A stretch of 64,000 nt of DNA from Chryseobacterium lactis (GTDB lineage: Bacteria > Bacteroidota > Bacteroidia > Flavobacteriales > Weeksellaceae). Below, in pieces: positions 42,054-51,359 of the stretch. The first letter of the stretch is position 1. Every line of letters starts with the position of its first letter. The notes beneath the pieces are model-generated. The model saw only the letters and a list, made by a program, of their open reading frames with translations, ran no database searches and was not told the DNA's origin. The translations under genes and the position numbers were made by a program. Location of the stretch: contig NZ_CP033924.1 of the NCBI RefSeq assembly GCF_003815875.1, positions 1,302,001 to 1,366,000 of the forward strand. The letters run 5' to 3'.

Positions 42054-42644
42054 ATGTCTATCCAATCGTTAGAAAAATATTTACCTCAAAATACACTTAA
42101 ATATCTAAGAATTTGGTTTTCAGAGTACTATATCCACATAAAAGTTACACGAAACAGAAATTCTAAACTGGGAGATTACAGAAAACTTCCGGATAATTCT
42201 CATGAAATTACAGTAAACTCAACACTTACTCCTCAACTTTTTTTCTTTGTGCTGACTCATGAACTGGCCCATTTAATCGCCTTTGAAAAATATGGACGAA
42301 GAATCTCTCCGCATGGAAATGAATGGAAGGAAACCTTTAGAAATATGCTTGTAGAAAGCCTTGAGATCTACGATGAAGAATTAAAGCCAATTATTGTTCG
42401 TTTTTCAAAATCACCGAAGGCAAATTTCATGGCAAGTCCTGATCTGGTAAGATATTTTCACACTGAAAAACAGGATGATAACCTCCGTTTTATCGAAGAA
42501 CTGGAAAAGGGAGAATTTTTTATATATCGCAACGAAAAGTATTTATTGGAAGGTCTGATCAAAAAGAACTATCTTTGTAAGAACCTGGCTACTGGAAGGA
42601 AGTATTCTTTCAAACCTTTAGCGAGAGTAGAAAAATGTAGCTAA
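42054..42644 (+). CDS. SprT-like zinc metalloprotease-fold protein
   Basis: 196 residues. The HExxH motif in THELAHLIAF (about 72-81) and the downstream PHGNEWKETFR with His, Glu and Trp fit the SprT/Wss1-like family. Zinc binding by the two motif histidines and a third residue is expected. A C-terminal SprT-type zinc ribbon is visible only in part (YLCKNLATGRKYSFKPLARVEKC). It starts 1 bp after the TolC-family gene. In other organisms SprT-type proteins act on DNA-protein crosslinks or ribosomes; the role here is open. Confidence 0.85.
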   Translation: MSIQSLEKYLPQNTLKYLRIWFSEYYIHIKVTRNRNSKLGDYRKLPDNSHEITVNSTLTPQLFFFVLTHELAHLIAFEKYGRRISPHGNEWKETFRNMLVESLEIYDEELKPIIVRFSKSPKANFMASPDLVRYFHTEKQDDNLRFIEELEKGEFFIYRNEKYLLEGLIKKNYLCKNLATGRKYSFKPLARVEKCS

Positions 42645-42646
42645 GA

Positions 42647-43729
42647 ATGTTAAAATCAGATAGATACTGTGTGATAATGGCGGGAGGAATCGGAAGTCGG
42701 TTCTGGCCAATGAGTACGCAGAAATTTCCAAAACAGTTTCAGGATATTTTAGGGACTGGCCGTACGATGATTCAGCAAACTTATGACAGAATCAGTAAGG
42801 TAATTCCTAAAGAACAGATATTTGTAATCACAAATAAAGAGTATGTAGCGCTTTCTCATCAGCAGCTTCCGGAAATTCCTGAAGAGAATATTGTCGGTGA
42901 ACCGTTGATGAAAAATACGGCGGCATGTAATCTGTACATGGCCAACAAAATTGCTGAAATTGATCCGGATGCTACGATGATCGTTTTACCGGCAGATCAT
43001 CTTATCCTTAAAGAAGATGTATTTTTGGAAAAAGTAGAGCTTGCATTTGATGTAGCTTCAAAACATGACTATCTGGTGACCCTGGGAATCACTCCTACAA
43101 GACCCGATACCGGATATGGATATATTCAGTTTGTAGAAAAAAAGGGCTCAGAATATTTTAAGGTTAAAACATTTACCGAAAAACCGATTCTGGAAATTGC
43201 TCAAAGCTTTTTAGAAAGTGGAGATTTCCTTTGGAATGCAGGAATATTTGTATGGAATGTAAAGAGTATTCACCATGCTTTTGACCTATATCTTCCTGAA
43301 ATGATGCAGCATTTTATGGCTTGTGAATACAATTCAGAAAAAGAAAACAGCTGTATTGAAACCATTTACCCGAAGGTTCAGAAAATATCTATTGATAACG
43401 GGATTTTAGAAAAGGCAAAGAACGTATATGTAATTCCGTCCGATTTGGGATGGAGCGATCTGGGAACATGGACTTCGGTTTATGAGAATACAGATAAGGA
43501 TAATGACGGAAATGCTGTGAAACTGAAGCACTTGCTTGCTTACAATTCAAAAGGAAATATTATCCGTTTAAAGAACAATAATAAGGCAGTGATCATTGAT
43601 GGTCTCGAAAACTATATTATTGTAGATACAGATAAAGCACTTCTGATTTGTCCTCGTGACAATGATCAACTGATTAAAGATTATGTGCTTGATCTGAAAA
43701 GTTTCAAAAAAGGAGAGAGATTTATGTAA
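42647..43729 (+). CDS. manC: Mannose-1-phosphate guanylyltransferase
   Basis: 360 residues. The nucleotidyltransferase loop is MAGGIGSRFWPMSTQKFPKQ, at residues 10-29. Substrate motifs are NTAACNLYMAN, LPADHLI, FTEKP and FLWNAGIFVW. It makes GDP-mannose from GTP and mannose-1-phosphate in the cytoplasm, for surface polysaccharides. It starts 2 bp after the SprT-like gene. There is no fused mannose-6-phosphate isomerase domain, so it is a single-function enzyme. Confidence 0.94.
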   Translation: MLKSDRYCVIMAGGIGSRFWPMSTQKFPKQFQDILGTGRTMIQQTYDRISKVIPKEQIFVITNKEYVALSHQQLPEIPEENIVGEPLMKNTAACNLYMANKIAEIDPDATMIVLPADHLILKEDVFLEKVELAFDVASKHDYLVTLGITPTRPDTGYGYIQFVEKKGSEYFKVKTFTEKPILEIAQSFLESGDFLWNAGIFVWNVKSIHHAFDLYLPEMMQHFMACEYNSEKENSCIETIYPKVQKISIDNGILEKAKNVYVIPSDLGWSDLGTWTSVYENTDKDNDGNAVKLKHLLAYNSKGNIIRLKNNNKAVIIDGLENYIIVDTDKALLICPRDNDQLIKDYVLDLKSFKKGERFM

Positions 43730-43761
43730 TATTTGGTATATTTTCTGCTGAAATTTAGGCT

Positions 43762-44427
43762 ATGATTAAAAAGACAACGCGATTTTCGATTTTTGTGTTC
43801 CTATTTTTAGGGATCTTAGCATTTTCTCAGGAGAAGAAAAAGTTTTCCAGTATTCCAAATGTTTTACAACAGATAGAACCTAATGATAGAGTAGATTCAT
43901 GGGTATTGGTATACAATAGTTATGGAAAAGGTCAGGAAATTAAGACTTCCGGTGGAAAGTTAAGCTATACTCCGCAGTTTTCAGGATTCAATCTGTTTCC
44001 TACTGAAGACAGTTTTTATTATATAGCTTATTCCCAGGGGGGGAAGATCAATTATGTAATTGATGTGGAAGCCCTTAAAAAATTCGTAGGAAAGATAGAT
44101 AATGCCCAGGAAGCTGCCATCGTACTGGCGGCAGATGGCTATATCGTTGATGAAGAATTTAAAGATCTTGCAGGTAATTATCATGAAGATCGGTCAAATT
44201 ATTATCTGGACTTAGGTAAACTGACTTCAAAGGAATGTCCTTATCAGAAAACACATTATACTTTAACAATAAATAAAGCTACAGGAATTACAACCAATGT
44301 GAAAGACAATGGAACTTATATTGAGCTTTACAATAAAAAATGTGCTAATAACCCGAGACTTTTAAAGATCGAAAAAAAGGAAGAACCTAAGAAAGATGAG
44401 CCTAAAAAAACAACCAAACGCAAATAA
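43762..44427 (+). CDS. Secreted hypothetical protein
   Basis: 221 residues with a signal peptide (MIKKTTRFSIFVFLFLGILAFSQ). The mature domain is mixed beta (LVYNSYGKGQEIKTSGGKLSYTPQ, DSFYYIAYSQGGKINYVID) and ends in a long lysine/glutamate-rich tail (KKEEPKKDEPKKTTKRK). I do not recognise it. The gene end overlaps the next start by 32 bases in another frame, so the two genes are translationally linked. Confidence 0.7.
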   Translation: MIKKTTRFSIFVFLFLGILAFSQEKKKFSSIPNVLQQIEPNDRVDSWVLVYNSYGKGQEIKTSGGKLSYTPQFSGFNLFPTEDSFYYIAYSQGGKINYVIDVEALKKFVGKIDNAQEAAIVLAADGYIVDEEFKDLAGNYHEDRSNYYLDLGKLTSKECPYQKTHYTLTINKATGITTNVKDNGTYIELYNKKCANNPRLLKIEKKEEPKKDEPKKTTKRK

Positions 44428-44929
44428 AAACTACGAAACCGAGCGATTGATCATCCGTCCGATGTCTTTGGAGGATGCCGAATTCATTTTTGAGTTATAT
44501 AACGCCCCAAAATTTATCCAATATATAGGTAATCGCGGTGTAAATTCCCTTACTGACGCAGAAAACTACATTAAAAACAGATTTCTTCCACAGATTGAAA
44601 GATTAGGTTACGGAAATTATCTGGTGATTACCAAAGAAGGAAATCATAAAATAGGAGGAGTGGGAATTTTTGAAAGGGAAGGGCTTGATATCGTTGATAT
44701 CGGATATTCTTTATTAGAAAAATTTGAAGGAAAGGGATATGCCTATGAAGCTGCACAAAAAGTAAAGTCGATAGGGATGGACGAATTCGGATTGCCAAAA
44801 ATATCTGCCATTATTTCAAAAGATAACGTTTCTTCTCAAAAATTGATTGAAAAATTGGGATTAAAATTCAAGAAACATGTTACGCTTCCCGGTGAAGATG
44901 AAGAACTGAACTACTATGAAACAGAATAG
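44396..44929 (+). CDS. GNAT-family N-acetyltransferase (RimJ/RimL-like)
   Basis: 177 residues. The N-terminal ETERLIIRPMSLEDAEFIFE is the family opening. The acetyl-CoA site is in GYSLLEKFEGKGYAYEAAQK (near 105-124), then SAIISKDNVSSQKLIEKLGL. Substrates of this subgroup include N-terminal amines and small amines; none can be assigned. ATG 44396 lies within the end of the previous gene. Confidence 0.88.
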   Translation: MSLKKQPNANKNYETERLIIRPMSLEDAEFIFELYNAPKFIQYIGNRGVNSLTDAENYIKNRFLPQIERLGYGNYLVITKEGNHKIGGVGIFEREGLDIVDIGYSLLEKFEGKGYAYEAAQKVKSIGMDEFGLPKISAIISKDNVSSQKLIEKLGLKFKKHVTLPGEDEELNYYETE

Positions 44930-44967
44930 AACTTCAAATAGTTCTTCTGAATTGTTTACAATAAATA

Positions 44968-44996
44968 AAAACGGCGGCCATTTGGCCGCCGTTTTA
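44968..44996. terminator. Bidirectional terminator
   Basis: AAAACGGCGGCCA-TT-TGGCCGCCGTTTT, a 13-bp GC-rich stem between the convergent genes ending at 44929 and 45013. Confidence 0.92.
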
Positions 44997-45012
44997 TTGT
45001 TTATGGCAAAGA

Positions 45013-46923
45013 TTATTTTTTAATAATTTTAAGCGTTTTTGTCGTACCATTTTCAAGCTGGAAGGTAATCATATACAATCCGGTAGTCAAATCACTTAAG
45101 TTGATTTCCGAAGCAGGAGCAAGTGTTTTCACGCTTTTTCCGGAAAGATCATTGATTTGGATCGCTTTAATTCCTTTTACATCTGAAATTTTAATTACCT
45201 CACTGAAAGGGTTAGGGTAAACAGAGATCTGCTCTTTAGCCTTAGCATTCACATCGGATACACCTAAAGCTGTACTTGTAAATTCATAAGCGCCCATGTC
45301 CGGAACAGCTCCTCTTAACGTTCCACTGAAGTCTGTAGTAACTTCCGGAAGAGAGGTTCCTTTATTGTCTAAGCCTGAATTTGAGCTAGGATCTAAATGT
45401 AAATCCGTTGCACTTACAAATACCGGAGCAATGTTAAGAGAATTTACATTTCCTCCATATCCGGTTTGAATATCCGTTAATGCCGTTTTGTCAGATCCGA
45501 TAAATCCTAATGCAGTACCGGTGGTAAAATAATCGTTATAATTTATATTACCAAAAATGGTATTAGAAGCACCGGATGTATAGATTGAATATCTGCTACC
45601 ACCCGTTTTGTTATTAGCTAAAATATTGTTTCTGACATCCAAAGCACCCGCAGCAGTTACATTCGTAGAGTTTACATAAAAAGCGGCAGATATTCCTGTC
45701 TCCGAGTTGGAAGTATTAAGATTTACCGTATTGTTATAAATTTTATAACCCGCTCCTGAATAAACAAATATTCCTGCAGCTTGTCCTGCGCCTGTTGCCA
45801 GAACGTCAGAAATAACGTTATTGTAAACCAGTGTATTAGCTGTAGTTGATGAAGAGCCTAACACAATAGCCTGCATTAAGTTTCCTGTAAGAGTATTTTT
45901 AAGACCGGACATCTTATTAGAATATACTTTTACGTTAGGAGTTACACCTCCCACATATACTCCGCTGCTGTTTACATAGGTTAGCGCTCCGCTGATTTCT
46001 GTAATGGTATTATTGTAAACATTCGTGGAAACATTGGTTGTTCCTGGTGAAATAGCGATTCCCGATACATAATTAATGCCACTGCCTGAAGTGTTTTTAG
46101 CACTGATTGTATTGCCGTTGATTGTAGCATTGTTAGTTCCGGCGCCTAAGTTAATTCCTAAAGAACCTGCTGGAGTGGTTGAAGAACCTGCATCCGGACG
46201 GGAAATAGCAATAGTGTTATTACTAATAGTGGACGTTCCGCCTACTCCTGCAACATAAATTGCATTTTGAATAATATTATTGGTTACGGTATTTCCGGTT
46301 ATTAGAAGGTTGTTTCCATTTCCGGCAGCGGTGTTGGCAAGAACAAAAATACCATTAAATCCGGTTCTGATATCGTTATTTTGAACCGTAATATTGTTAA
46401 AATATCCTGCTACCGTCGATCCGTTTGCAATGATTAAGTTCGTAGAACCTGTGGTCCCGTTAAGGAGAATCGAATTTTTAATAGTCACATTCGTAAGTGG
46501 AGCCGCACTTGCTGCAGATCCCATATAAATAACGGAAGAGCCTGTTGCTGCAGTATTACTGATGGTAAGATCTTTCGTTGTTCCTCCAACAGTGGAAGAC
46601 CCATCAATCGTAACATTAGAACCCTGAATGTTGACAAGAGGTGCCGATGCAACAGCTCCACCAATGGTAGCCGTAACGGTGGGCTTAATGATAATTGAAG
46701 AGTATGTAGTAACTGCATTTAAAGCTGCCGTTGCTGTCTCTGTGGTATTGGCAGTAATGCTTAAATTGATATTTCCCTGATGCACTCCTGTATTAATTGC
46801 ATCAAAGGCACCTTTCAATGTGGTGTAAGTAGCGGTTGCTGTTCCTGAACTTGCTGTCACGTTAACCTGTGCATTTGCATAAAGGCCTAGTAATACCAGA
46901 CCCGAAAGTAGAGCTTTTTTCAT
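45013..46923 (-). CDS. Secreted beta-helix protein with type IX secretion C-terminal domain
   Basis: 636 residues. A signal peptide (MKKALLSGLVLLGLYANAQ) is followed by about 500 residues of repeated Asn/Thr/Gly-rich strands (for example NNLLITGNTVTNNI, ISNNTIAISR, VYNNTITEI), typical of a right-handed parallel beta-helix. The last 80 residues are a T9SS type A sorting domain (ISVYPNPFSEVIKISD...LSGKSVKTL...GLYMITFQLENGTTKTLKI). It is exported through T9SS and attached to the surface or released. The function (adhesin or polysaccharide binding) is unknown. It is Asn- and Thr-rich, with low Cys. Confidence 0.85.
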   Translation of the reverse strand: MKKALLSGLVLLGLYANAQVNVTASSGTATATYTTLKGAFDAINTGVHQGNINLSITANTTETATAALNAVTTYSSIIIKPTVTATIGGAVASAPLVNIQGSNVTIDGSSTVGGTTKDLTISNTAATGSSVIYMGSAASAAPLTNVTIKNSILLNGTTGSTNLIIANGSTVAGYFNNITVQNNDIRTGFNGIFVLANTAAGNGNNLLITGNTVTNNIIQNAIYVAGVGGTSTISNNTIAISRPDAGSSTTPAGSLGINLGAGTNNATINGNTISAKNTSGSGINYVSGIAISPGTTNVSTNVYNNTITEISGALTYVNSSGVYVGGVTPNVKVYSNKMSGLKNTLTGNLMQAIVLGSSSTTANTLVYNNVISDVLATGAGQAAGIFVYSGAGYKIYNNTVNLNTSNSETGISAAFYVNSTNVTAAGALDVRNNILANNKTGGSRYSIYTSGASNTIFGNINYNDYFTTGTALGFIGSDKTALTDIQTGYGGNVNSLNIAPVFVSATDLHLDPSSNSGLDNKGTSLPEVTTDFSGTLRGAVPDMGAYEFTSTALGVSDVNAKAKEQISVYPNPFSEVIKISDVKGIKAIQINDLSGKSVKTLAPASEINLSDLTTGLYMITFQLENGTTKTLKIIKK

Positions 46924-47084
46924 GTGAATTGAATTATGGTTTTTACCAAATATATAACAAATAATTCAATGCGTTAAGGTTTTTACATGAAAATTTACTT
47001 TAAATCGGATATTTTGTAAAATGAAATAAGATTGACCTTTATGCAGGTGCAAAAATTCCCAATATTAATAGGAAAAGAGAAGTT

Positions 47085-47534
47085 TTATCCTTCAAGTATT
47101 TGATCAGCAGCTGTTTTGGAAGTTACTTTTTCAATAACTCTGGTACAGATTCCTTTTTCGTCGAAAATAAAGGTAGTTCTTACAATTCCCATATAAGTTT
47201 TACCAAAAGTTTTCTTCTCCTGCCAAACTCCAAATTTCTCAATGATACCTTTATTTTCATCAGCAATAAGATCGTATGGGAAAGCAAATTTGCTGTGAAA
47301 ATTTTTCTGCTTCTTTACAGAATCTCCGCTTATTCCCAACAACTGAAATCCTGCTTTTTCAAGTTTAGAATAATTGTCGCTCAAATTGCAGGCCTCCACC
47401 GTACATGTTGGAGTATTGGCTTGTGGATAAAAGAATATGACAAGCTTCTTTCCGATTAGTTTTGATGAAGTTATTGTTTCTCCATCCTGATTGATTCCTT
47501 CAAATTCTGGTAATTTGTCTCCAACTTTCAGCAT
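47085..47534 (-). CDS. bcp: Peroxiredoxin of BCP/PrxQ type (thiol peroxidase)
   Basis: 149 residues. Peroxidatic Cys44 in NTPTCTVEACNL and resolving Cys49, five residues apart as in E. coli BCP. It reduces hydroperoxides in the cytoplasm with thioredoxin. It is divergent from the nth gene, 33 bp away, so promoters overlap. Confidence 0.95.
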   Translation of the reverse strand: MLKVGDKLPEFEGINQDGETITSSKLIGKKLVIFFYPQANTPTCTVEACNLSDNYSKLEKAGFQLLGISGDSVKKQKNFHSKFAFPYDLIADENKGIIEKFGVWQEKKTFGKTYMGIVRTTFIFDEKGICTRVIEKVTSKTAADQILEG

Positions 47535-47567
47535 AATGATTTAATTTTGTTCAAATTTAAGGGTAAA

Positions 47568-48185
47568 ATGACAAAAAAGCAAAGAGCCGAGCTCGTTCAA
47601 GTAGAACTGGATAAATTGTATCCTACCACACCTATTCCTTTAGACCACACCGATCCATATACATTAATGGTTGCCGTAGCACTTTCAGCCCAGACCACAG
47701 ATAAAAAAGTAAATCAGGTGACCCCTGATCTTTTTGCTGTAGCAGGAACTCCACAAAGAATGGCCAAGCTGGAAGAATTTGAAATCAAAGAACTGATCAA
47801 AGAAATAGGATTATCCAACACCAAAGCCAAGAATTTGAAAAGAATGGCAGAGCTCCTATTGGAAAGACATAACGGAATTGTTCCCCAAACCTATGAAGAA
47901 CTGGAAGCATTGCCCGGAGTAGGGCACAAAACGGCTTCTGTGGTAATGAGTCAGGGATTTGGATTTCAGGCTTTTCCTGTAGATACACACATTCACCGTC
48001 TGATGACCCAATGGAAACTTACATCCGGAAAAAATGTCGTAGAAACTGAACGTGACGCGAAGAATCTTTTCCCAGAAGAAGTGTGGAATAAACTTCACCT
48101 TCAGATTATTTTCTACGGAAGAGAATATTCTCCTGCCAGAGGAAAAGGAGAAAAAGATTTTATTACTAAAATGTTGTTTGATTAA
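47568..48185 (+). CDS. nth: Endonuclease III-like DNA glycosylase without Fe-S cysteines
   Basis: 205 residues from ATG 47568; the open frame reaches further up, but this ATG gives the usual start. The HhH motif is LPGVGHKTASVV with catalytic Lys121, and PVDTHIHRL gives Asp139. So base excision of oxidised pyrimidines with AP-lyase action is retained. The usual C-x6-C-x2-C-x5-C cluster at the end is absent: residues after YGREYSPARGKGEKDFITK contain no Cys. The end seems natural, with the stop inside a perfect palindrome. The family call is firm; activity without the cluster is inferred. Confidence 0.9.
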   Translation: MTKKQRAELVQVELDKLYPTTPIPLDHTDPYTLMVAVALSAQTTDKKVNQVTPDLFAVAGTPQRMAKLEEFEIKELIKEIGLSNTKAKNLKRMAELLLERHNGIVPQTYEELEALPGVGHKTASVVMSQGFGFQAFPVDTHIHRLMTQWKLTSGKNVVETERDAKNLFPEEVWNKLHLQIIFYGREYSPARGKGEKDFITKMLFD

Positions 48186-48218
48186 CCATGTCAAGGTTTT
48201 AAACCTTGACATGGTTAA
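48182..48218. repeat. Perfect inverted repeat over the nth stop codon
   Basis: 37 bp: an 18-bp arm TTAACCATGTCAAGGTTT, one centre base, then its exact complement. It includes the TAA of nth. It may act as a terminator in the plus direction despite a weak T-run, or be a dispersed palindromic repeat. Confidence 0.6.
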
Positions 48219-48229
48219 AAGGAAGGTAT

Positions 48230-48676
48230 TTAACAATCCAATAACCTTCTGTGATAGTTAATCTGTCCCAGATGATAATCCAGGTGAGCAATCAGATGAA
48301 TCAGGAAGTAATCGGTGGTCATTTTGCTTTCAAAAACAACCAGAGGATATTCTTTTTTCAGATCATCTTCCGATAGCGTACCCAAAACTGAATCGATCAT
48401 TTCTATGGTTCCCTCCACTTTTTCTATAAGCTCAGCTTTTGGAACGTCCTTTAGTGAGAATTCAAGGTCACGCTGTCTTACATAATCGGTATTTCCGAGG
48501 TGTGTTCCTACAAAATGATTGAGGTTTCCTACCAGATGAAGACATAGATTTCCGGCGGAATTGGCTATGTTTTTATCTGTTTTCCAAAGATTTTCTTCGT
48601 TTTGATAAGCTTCTATCTCTGTTTTTAGTTTGTTTAAATCTCTGTTGTAAAGAGATCTCAGGCTTTCTGTGATCAT
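48230..48676 (-). CDS. DinB-like (DUF1572-type) putative metal-dependent enzyme
   Basis: 148 residues of four helices. Histidines that could bind a metal lie in LCLHLVGNLNHFVG (about 46-59) and FLIHLIAHLDYHLGQINYHRR (about 122-142). This is the pattern of DinB/DUF1572 proteins, which include thiol-transferase-type enzymes of Firmicutes and Bacteroidota. No substrate can be assigned. Confidence 0.82.
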   Translation of the reverse strand: MITESLRSLYNRDLNKLKTEIEAYQNEENLWKTDKNIANSAGNLCLHLVGNLNHFVGTHLGNTDYVRQRDLEFSLKDVPKAELIEKVEGTIEMIDSVLGTLSEDDLKKEYPLVVFESKMTTDYFLIHLIAHLDYHLGQINYHRRLLDC

Positions 48677-48721
48677 ATCAGTTTTTGTTTTAAATTTTTG
48701 CTTTTTACAATATTCTTAATT

Positions 48722-48752
48722 AAAAAGGCACTGATTGTAAGTCAATGCCTTT
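48722..48752. terminator. Terminator
   Basis: AAAAGGCA/TGCCTTTT with CTGA/TCAA mispairs, flanking a 7-base loop. On the minus strand it lies just after the DUF885 gene (48759). Confidence 0.7.
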
Positions 48753-48758
48753 TAGTAT

Positions 48759-50555
48759 TTATTTCTGTTTCTTTGCCCAAAGCTCCATCTTTCTGTTCAG
48801 AACATCCAATGGAAGGCATCCCTGGCTCAATACTTCATCGTGGAAGCTTGCCAGATTGAATTTGCTGCCAAGTTCTTTTTGGTATTTTTCTCTCAATTCA
48901 CGGATTCTTAAAGACCCGATTTTATATCCTAAAGCCTGTCCCGGCATTGCCATATATCTTTCTACTTCTGCTACAGCAGCTCCTTCATCATAAGAAATGT
49001 TGCTTAAAAAGTATTTGATAGCCTCTTCTCTGGACATTTTTCCGGTGTGAAGGCCTGTATCTACCACAAGTCGTACTGCTCTCAGCATCTGGTCGCTCAG
49101 ATAACCCATTTTCTGGTAAGGATCTGTATATAACCCAAATTCAGGGCCTAATGTTTCACAATAATGTGCCCATCCTTCACCATACGCTCCAAACCATCCG
49201 AATCTCATAAACTTAGGAAGCTTTTCATTTTCCTGTTGCAGAGAAACCTGATAATGATGCCCCGGAATAGCCTCATGAAGGAAAAGAGACTCCATTCCTG
49301 AAGTTACATTAAACTTGGTAGGATCAGGAAGCGGTACATAAAATATTCCTGCTCTTTTTCCGTCCGGAGTTCCAGGAATATATTCTGCACTGGCACTTGC
49401 TTCTCTGAATTTCTCTGTCTGCCTGATTTCAAACTTTGTTTTCGGTGTTACGTTGAACATCGTTTTCAGTTTCGGAGTGATTTTCGTTAAAATACTGTTG
49501 AATCCGTTCAAAACATCCTTAGACGTTTTATAAGGCATTGCCTTCGGATCTGTTTTTACATGAGTAATAAACTCTTCCAGGGTTCCTGAAAATCCTACTT
49601 GTTGCTTCACTTTTTCCATCTCTGTACGAAGCATGGCAACCTGCTGGAGCCCAATCTTATTGATTTCCTCCGGAGATTTCTTAGTAGTTGTCCAGCTTTT
49701 TACATAATAGCTGTAAATTTCATTTCCATTGGGAAGGCTGTTGTATCCATCAGTATCTCTTCCTTTTGGCAGATATTCTTTTTCTAAAAAGGTTCCCATT
49801 TTGGTATAAGCGGGAATGATCTTTTTGGTAATAGCGTCTTTATAAAGTGCTGAAAATTTATCTTTTTGGGCTTGGGTAAAGCTTTTCGGGAAGTTTTTAA
49901 TGGGCCCGTAAAAGATATTCTTTTCCATATCCGGTGTAATGATTTCCTCAGCTTTCATTTGAGGAATCATTTTAATAACCAGTTTCTTAGGAAGAACGAC
50001 TTTATTGTTGATTCCCTCACGGAAGTTTTCTGCTGCTGCATCCATCCATTGTGGGAATTTTTCCATTCTTTTCAACCAGTCACTATAATCTTTTTCAGTT
50101 TTAAAAGGCTGGCTTCCCTGTCCGCTTCCATACAATGGGAAATTTAAAGGAAGACCTCCAAATTGCGTGAAAGGAATATATTCCGGATGATAGGCATAGG
50201 CTTCTATTTTATCTTTTAAGGTATAATCAAGCACATCATATACTACCTTATCTTCATCAGAAAGAGTTTTGTAATCTACGTGATCCAGCTGTTTCTGCAC
50301 CGAATTATAAAAGGCAACTTCTCCTGAAATAAAATCTTTGTCGATATTAATGGGGAGTTGATCATTGTATCGGGTATCTCCCTGAGAAGTAGCATCTAAA
50401 GGGTATAATTTAAGGTACTGCTCATAATAATTAGCAGCAATAGAATCCAGATTACTGGGGGTTACTTTGGTAAGAGGAGAGTCCGACTTCCTGCAAGAAG
50501 CAAGAGCAAGCATCAATCCCAGTCCTAAAATACTTTTTGATACAATATTTTTCAT
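48759..50555 (-). CDS. DUF885-family lipoprotein (putative carboxypeptidase-fold)
   Basis: 598 residues with lipoprotein signal MKNIVSKSILGLGLMLALASC (Cys21). The mature part contains the family zinc-type motif LFLHEAIPGHHYQVSLQQ (about 432-449, HE...HH) and, further on, AYGEGWAHYCETLGPEFG and EVERYMAMPGQALGYKIG. It is an envelope-located, putative metallocarboxypeptidase or hydrolase. The substrate is unknown. Full length for the family. Confidence 0.9.
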   Translation of the reverse strand: MKNIVSKSILGLGLMLALASCRKSDSPLTKVTPSNLDSIAANYYEQYLKLYPLDATSQGDTRYNDQLPINIDKDFISGEVAFYNSVQKQLDHVDYKTLSDEDKVVYDVLDYTLKDKIEAYAYHPEYIPFTQFGGLPLNFPLYGSGQGSQPFKTEKDYSDWLKRMEKFPQWMDAAAENFREGINNKVVLPKKLVIKMIPQMKAEEIITPDMEKNIFYGPIKNFPKSFTQAQKDKFSALYKDAITKKIIPAYTKMGTFLEKEYLPKGRDTDGYNSLPNGNEIYSYYVKSWTTTKKSPEEINKIGLQQVAMLRTEMEKVKQQVGFSGTLEEFITHVKTDPKAMPYKTSKDVLNGFNSILTKITPKLKTMFNVTPKTKFEIRQTEKFREASASAEYIPGTPDGKRAGIFYVPLPDPTKFNVTSGMESLFLHEAIPGHHYQVSLQQENEKLPKFMRFGWFGAYGEGWAHYCETLGPEFGLYTDPYQKMGYLSDQMLRAVRLVVDTGLHTGKMSREEAIKYFLSNISYDEGAAVAEVERYMAMPGQALGYKIGSLRIRELREKYQKELGSKFNLASFHDEVLSQGCLPLDVLNRKMELWAKKQK

Positions 50556-50668
50556 TTTCAGAATCTTTATGAAACAAAAATAGGTATTATTAGGAGATTC
50601 AGGCCCATTGACTTACCTGATTTTAAAAAAATAATTTTCAAAATCCTTTTAACTTTGAATCAATTTTT

Positions 50669-50676
50669 TATCTTTG
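50669..50676 (+). promoter_or_regulatory. -7 promoter box upstream of 50725
   Basis: TATCTTTG fits TAnnTTTG and lies 49 bp before the ATG at 50725. The -33 region (CCTTTT) is a partial match. Confidence 0.4.
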
Positions 50677-50724
50677 TCCAAAACATTTAACAATCATATT
50701 ATTACAGTTCTTTTTTAAGAAAAA

Positions 50725-51186
50725 ATGAAAGGGATTTTAAAAATTTACCATCCGGAGGAAACGCTAAAATACAATATCAGAAATACTTATTGTAAGGCAG
50801 TTTACAGCAACCAGCAACACTTTTTAGAGGTTGAAATTATAACGGATGACAGTTTGGATCACGTAGACGATGATTCTTTACAGTACAAGTTTCCGCAGCT
50901 TTCACTTGAAGTTTTCGATTTCCCGATCGAATCGGCGGAAATAGAAGGAATAACAATAAAAATCAATGACTCTGATGAGGAAAATTACACAGAGGTAGAT
51001 CTTTTCGATGACGAAGATGCCTACATCTATGATAACGAGCTTCTTTTTGAGAAAAATGAAGAGGGCGAGCTTCAGGTCATTTGGAAGGGAACCATTGATG
51101 ATTTTTATACCGGGTCCGATACACCGATTCCTTTTAGGTTAAAATGTGAATTCAGCCAGGATGATATTGACGTAGGCGAAGATTAA
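50725..51186 (+). CDS. Acidic hypothetical protein
   Basis: 153 residues, very acidic (runs such as DDEDAYIYDNELLFEKNEEGE). It is predicted as beta-rich with no signal peptide. No known motif. It stands alone between the DUF885 lipoprotein and the exbB operon. Confidence 0.65.
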   Translation: MKGILKIYHPEETLKYNIRNTYCKAVYSNQQHFLEVEIITDDSLDHVDDDSLQYKFPQLSLEVFDFPIESAEIEGITIKINDSDEENYTEVDLFDDEDAYIYDNELLFEKNEEGELQVIWKGTIDDFYTGSDTPIPFRLKCEFSQDDIDVGED

Positions 51187-51321
51187 CAGCCGTCTGCTTC
51201 ATTTTTTATAACAAATTTCTTTTCAAAATTTCTTTTGGAAAGAAATTTGCTATTTGTAAATTCTAACAAAATTTAAGTTGTTTTTAAGCAATTTTTAAGA
51301 TATCAATTCATAATATTCCAC

Positions 51322-51329
51322 TACATTTG
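51322..51329 (+). promoter_or_regulatory. -7 promoter box upstream of exbB
   Basis: TACATTTG fits TAnnTTTG and lies 31 bp before the exbB ATG at 51360. Confidence 0.45.
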
Positions 51330-51359
51330 TCGTTGAAACTTTAATAAAATTCACATTTA

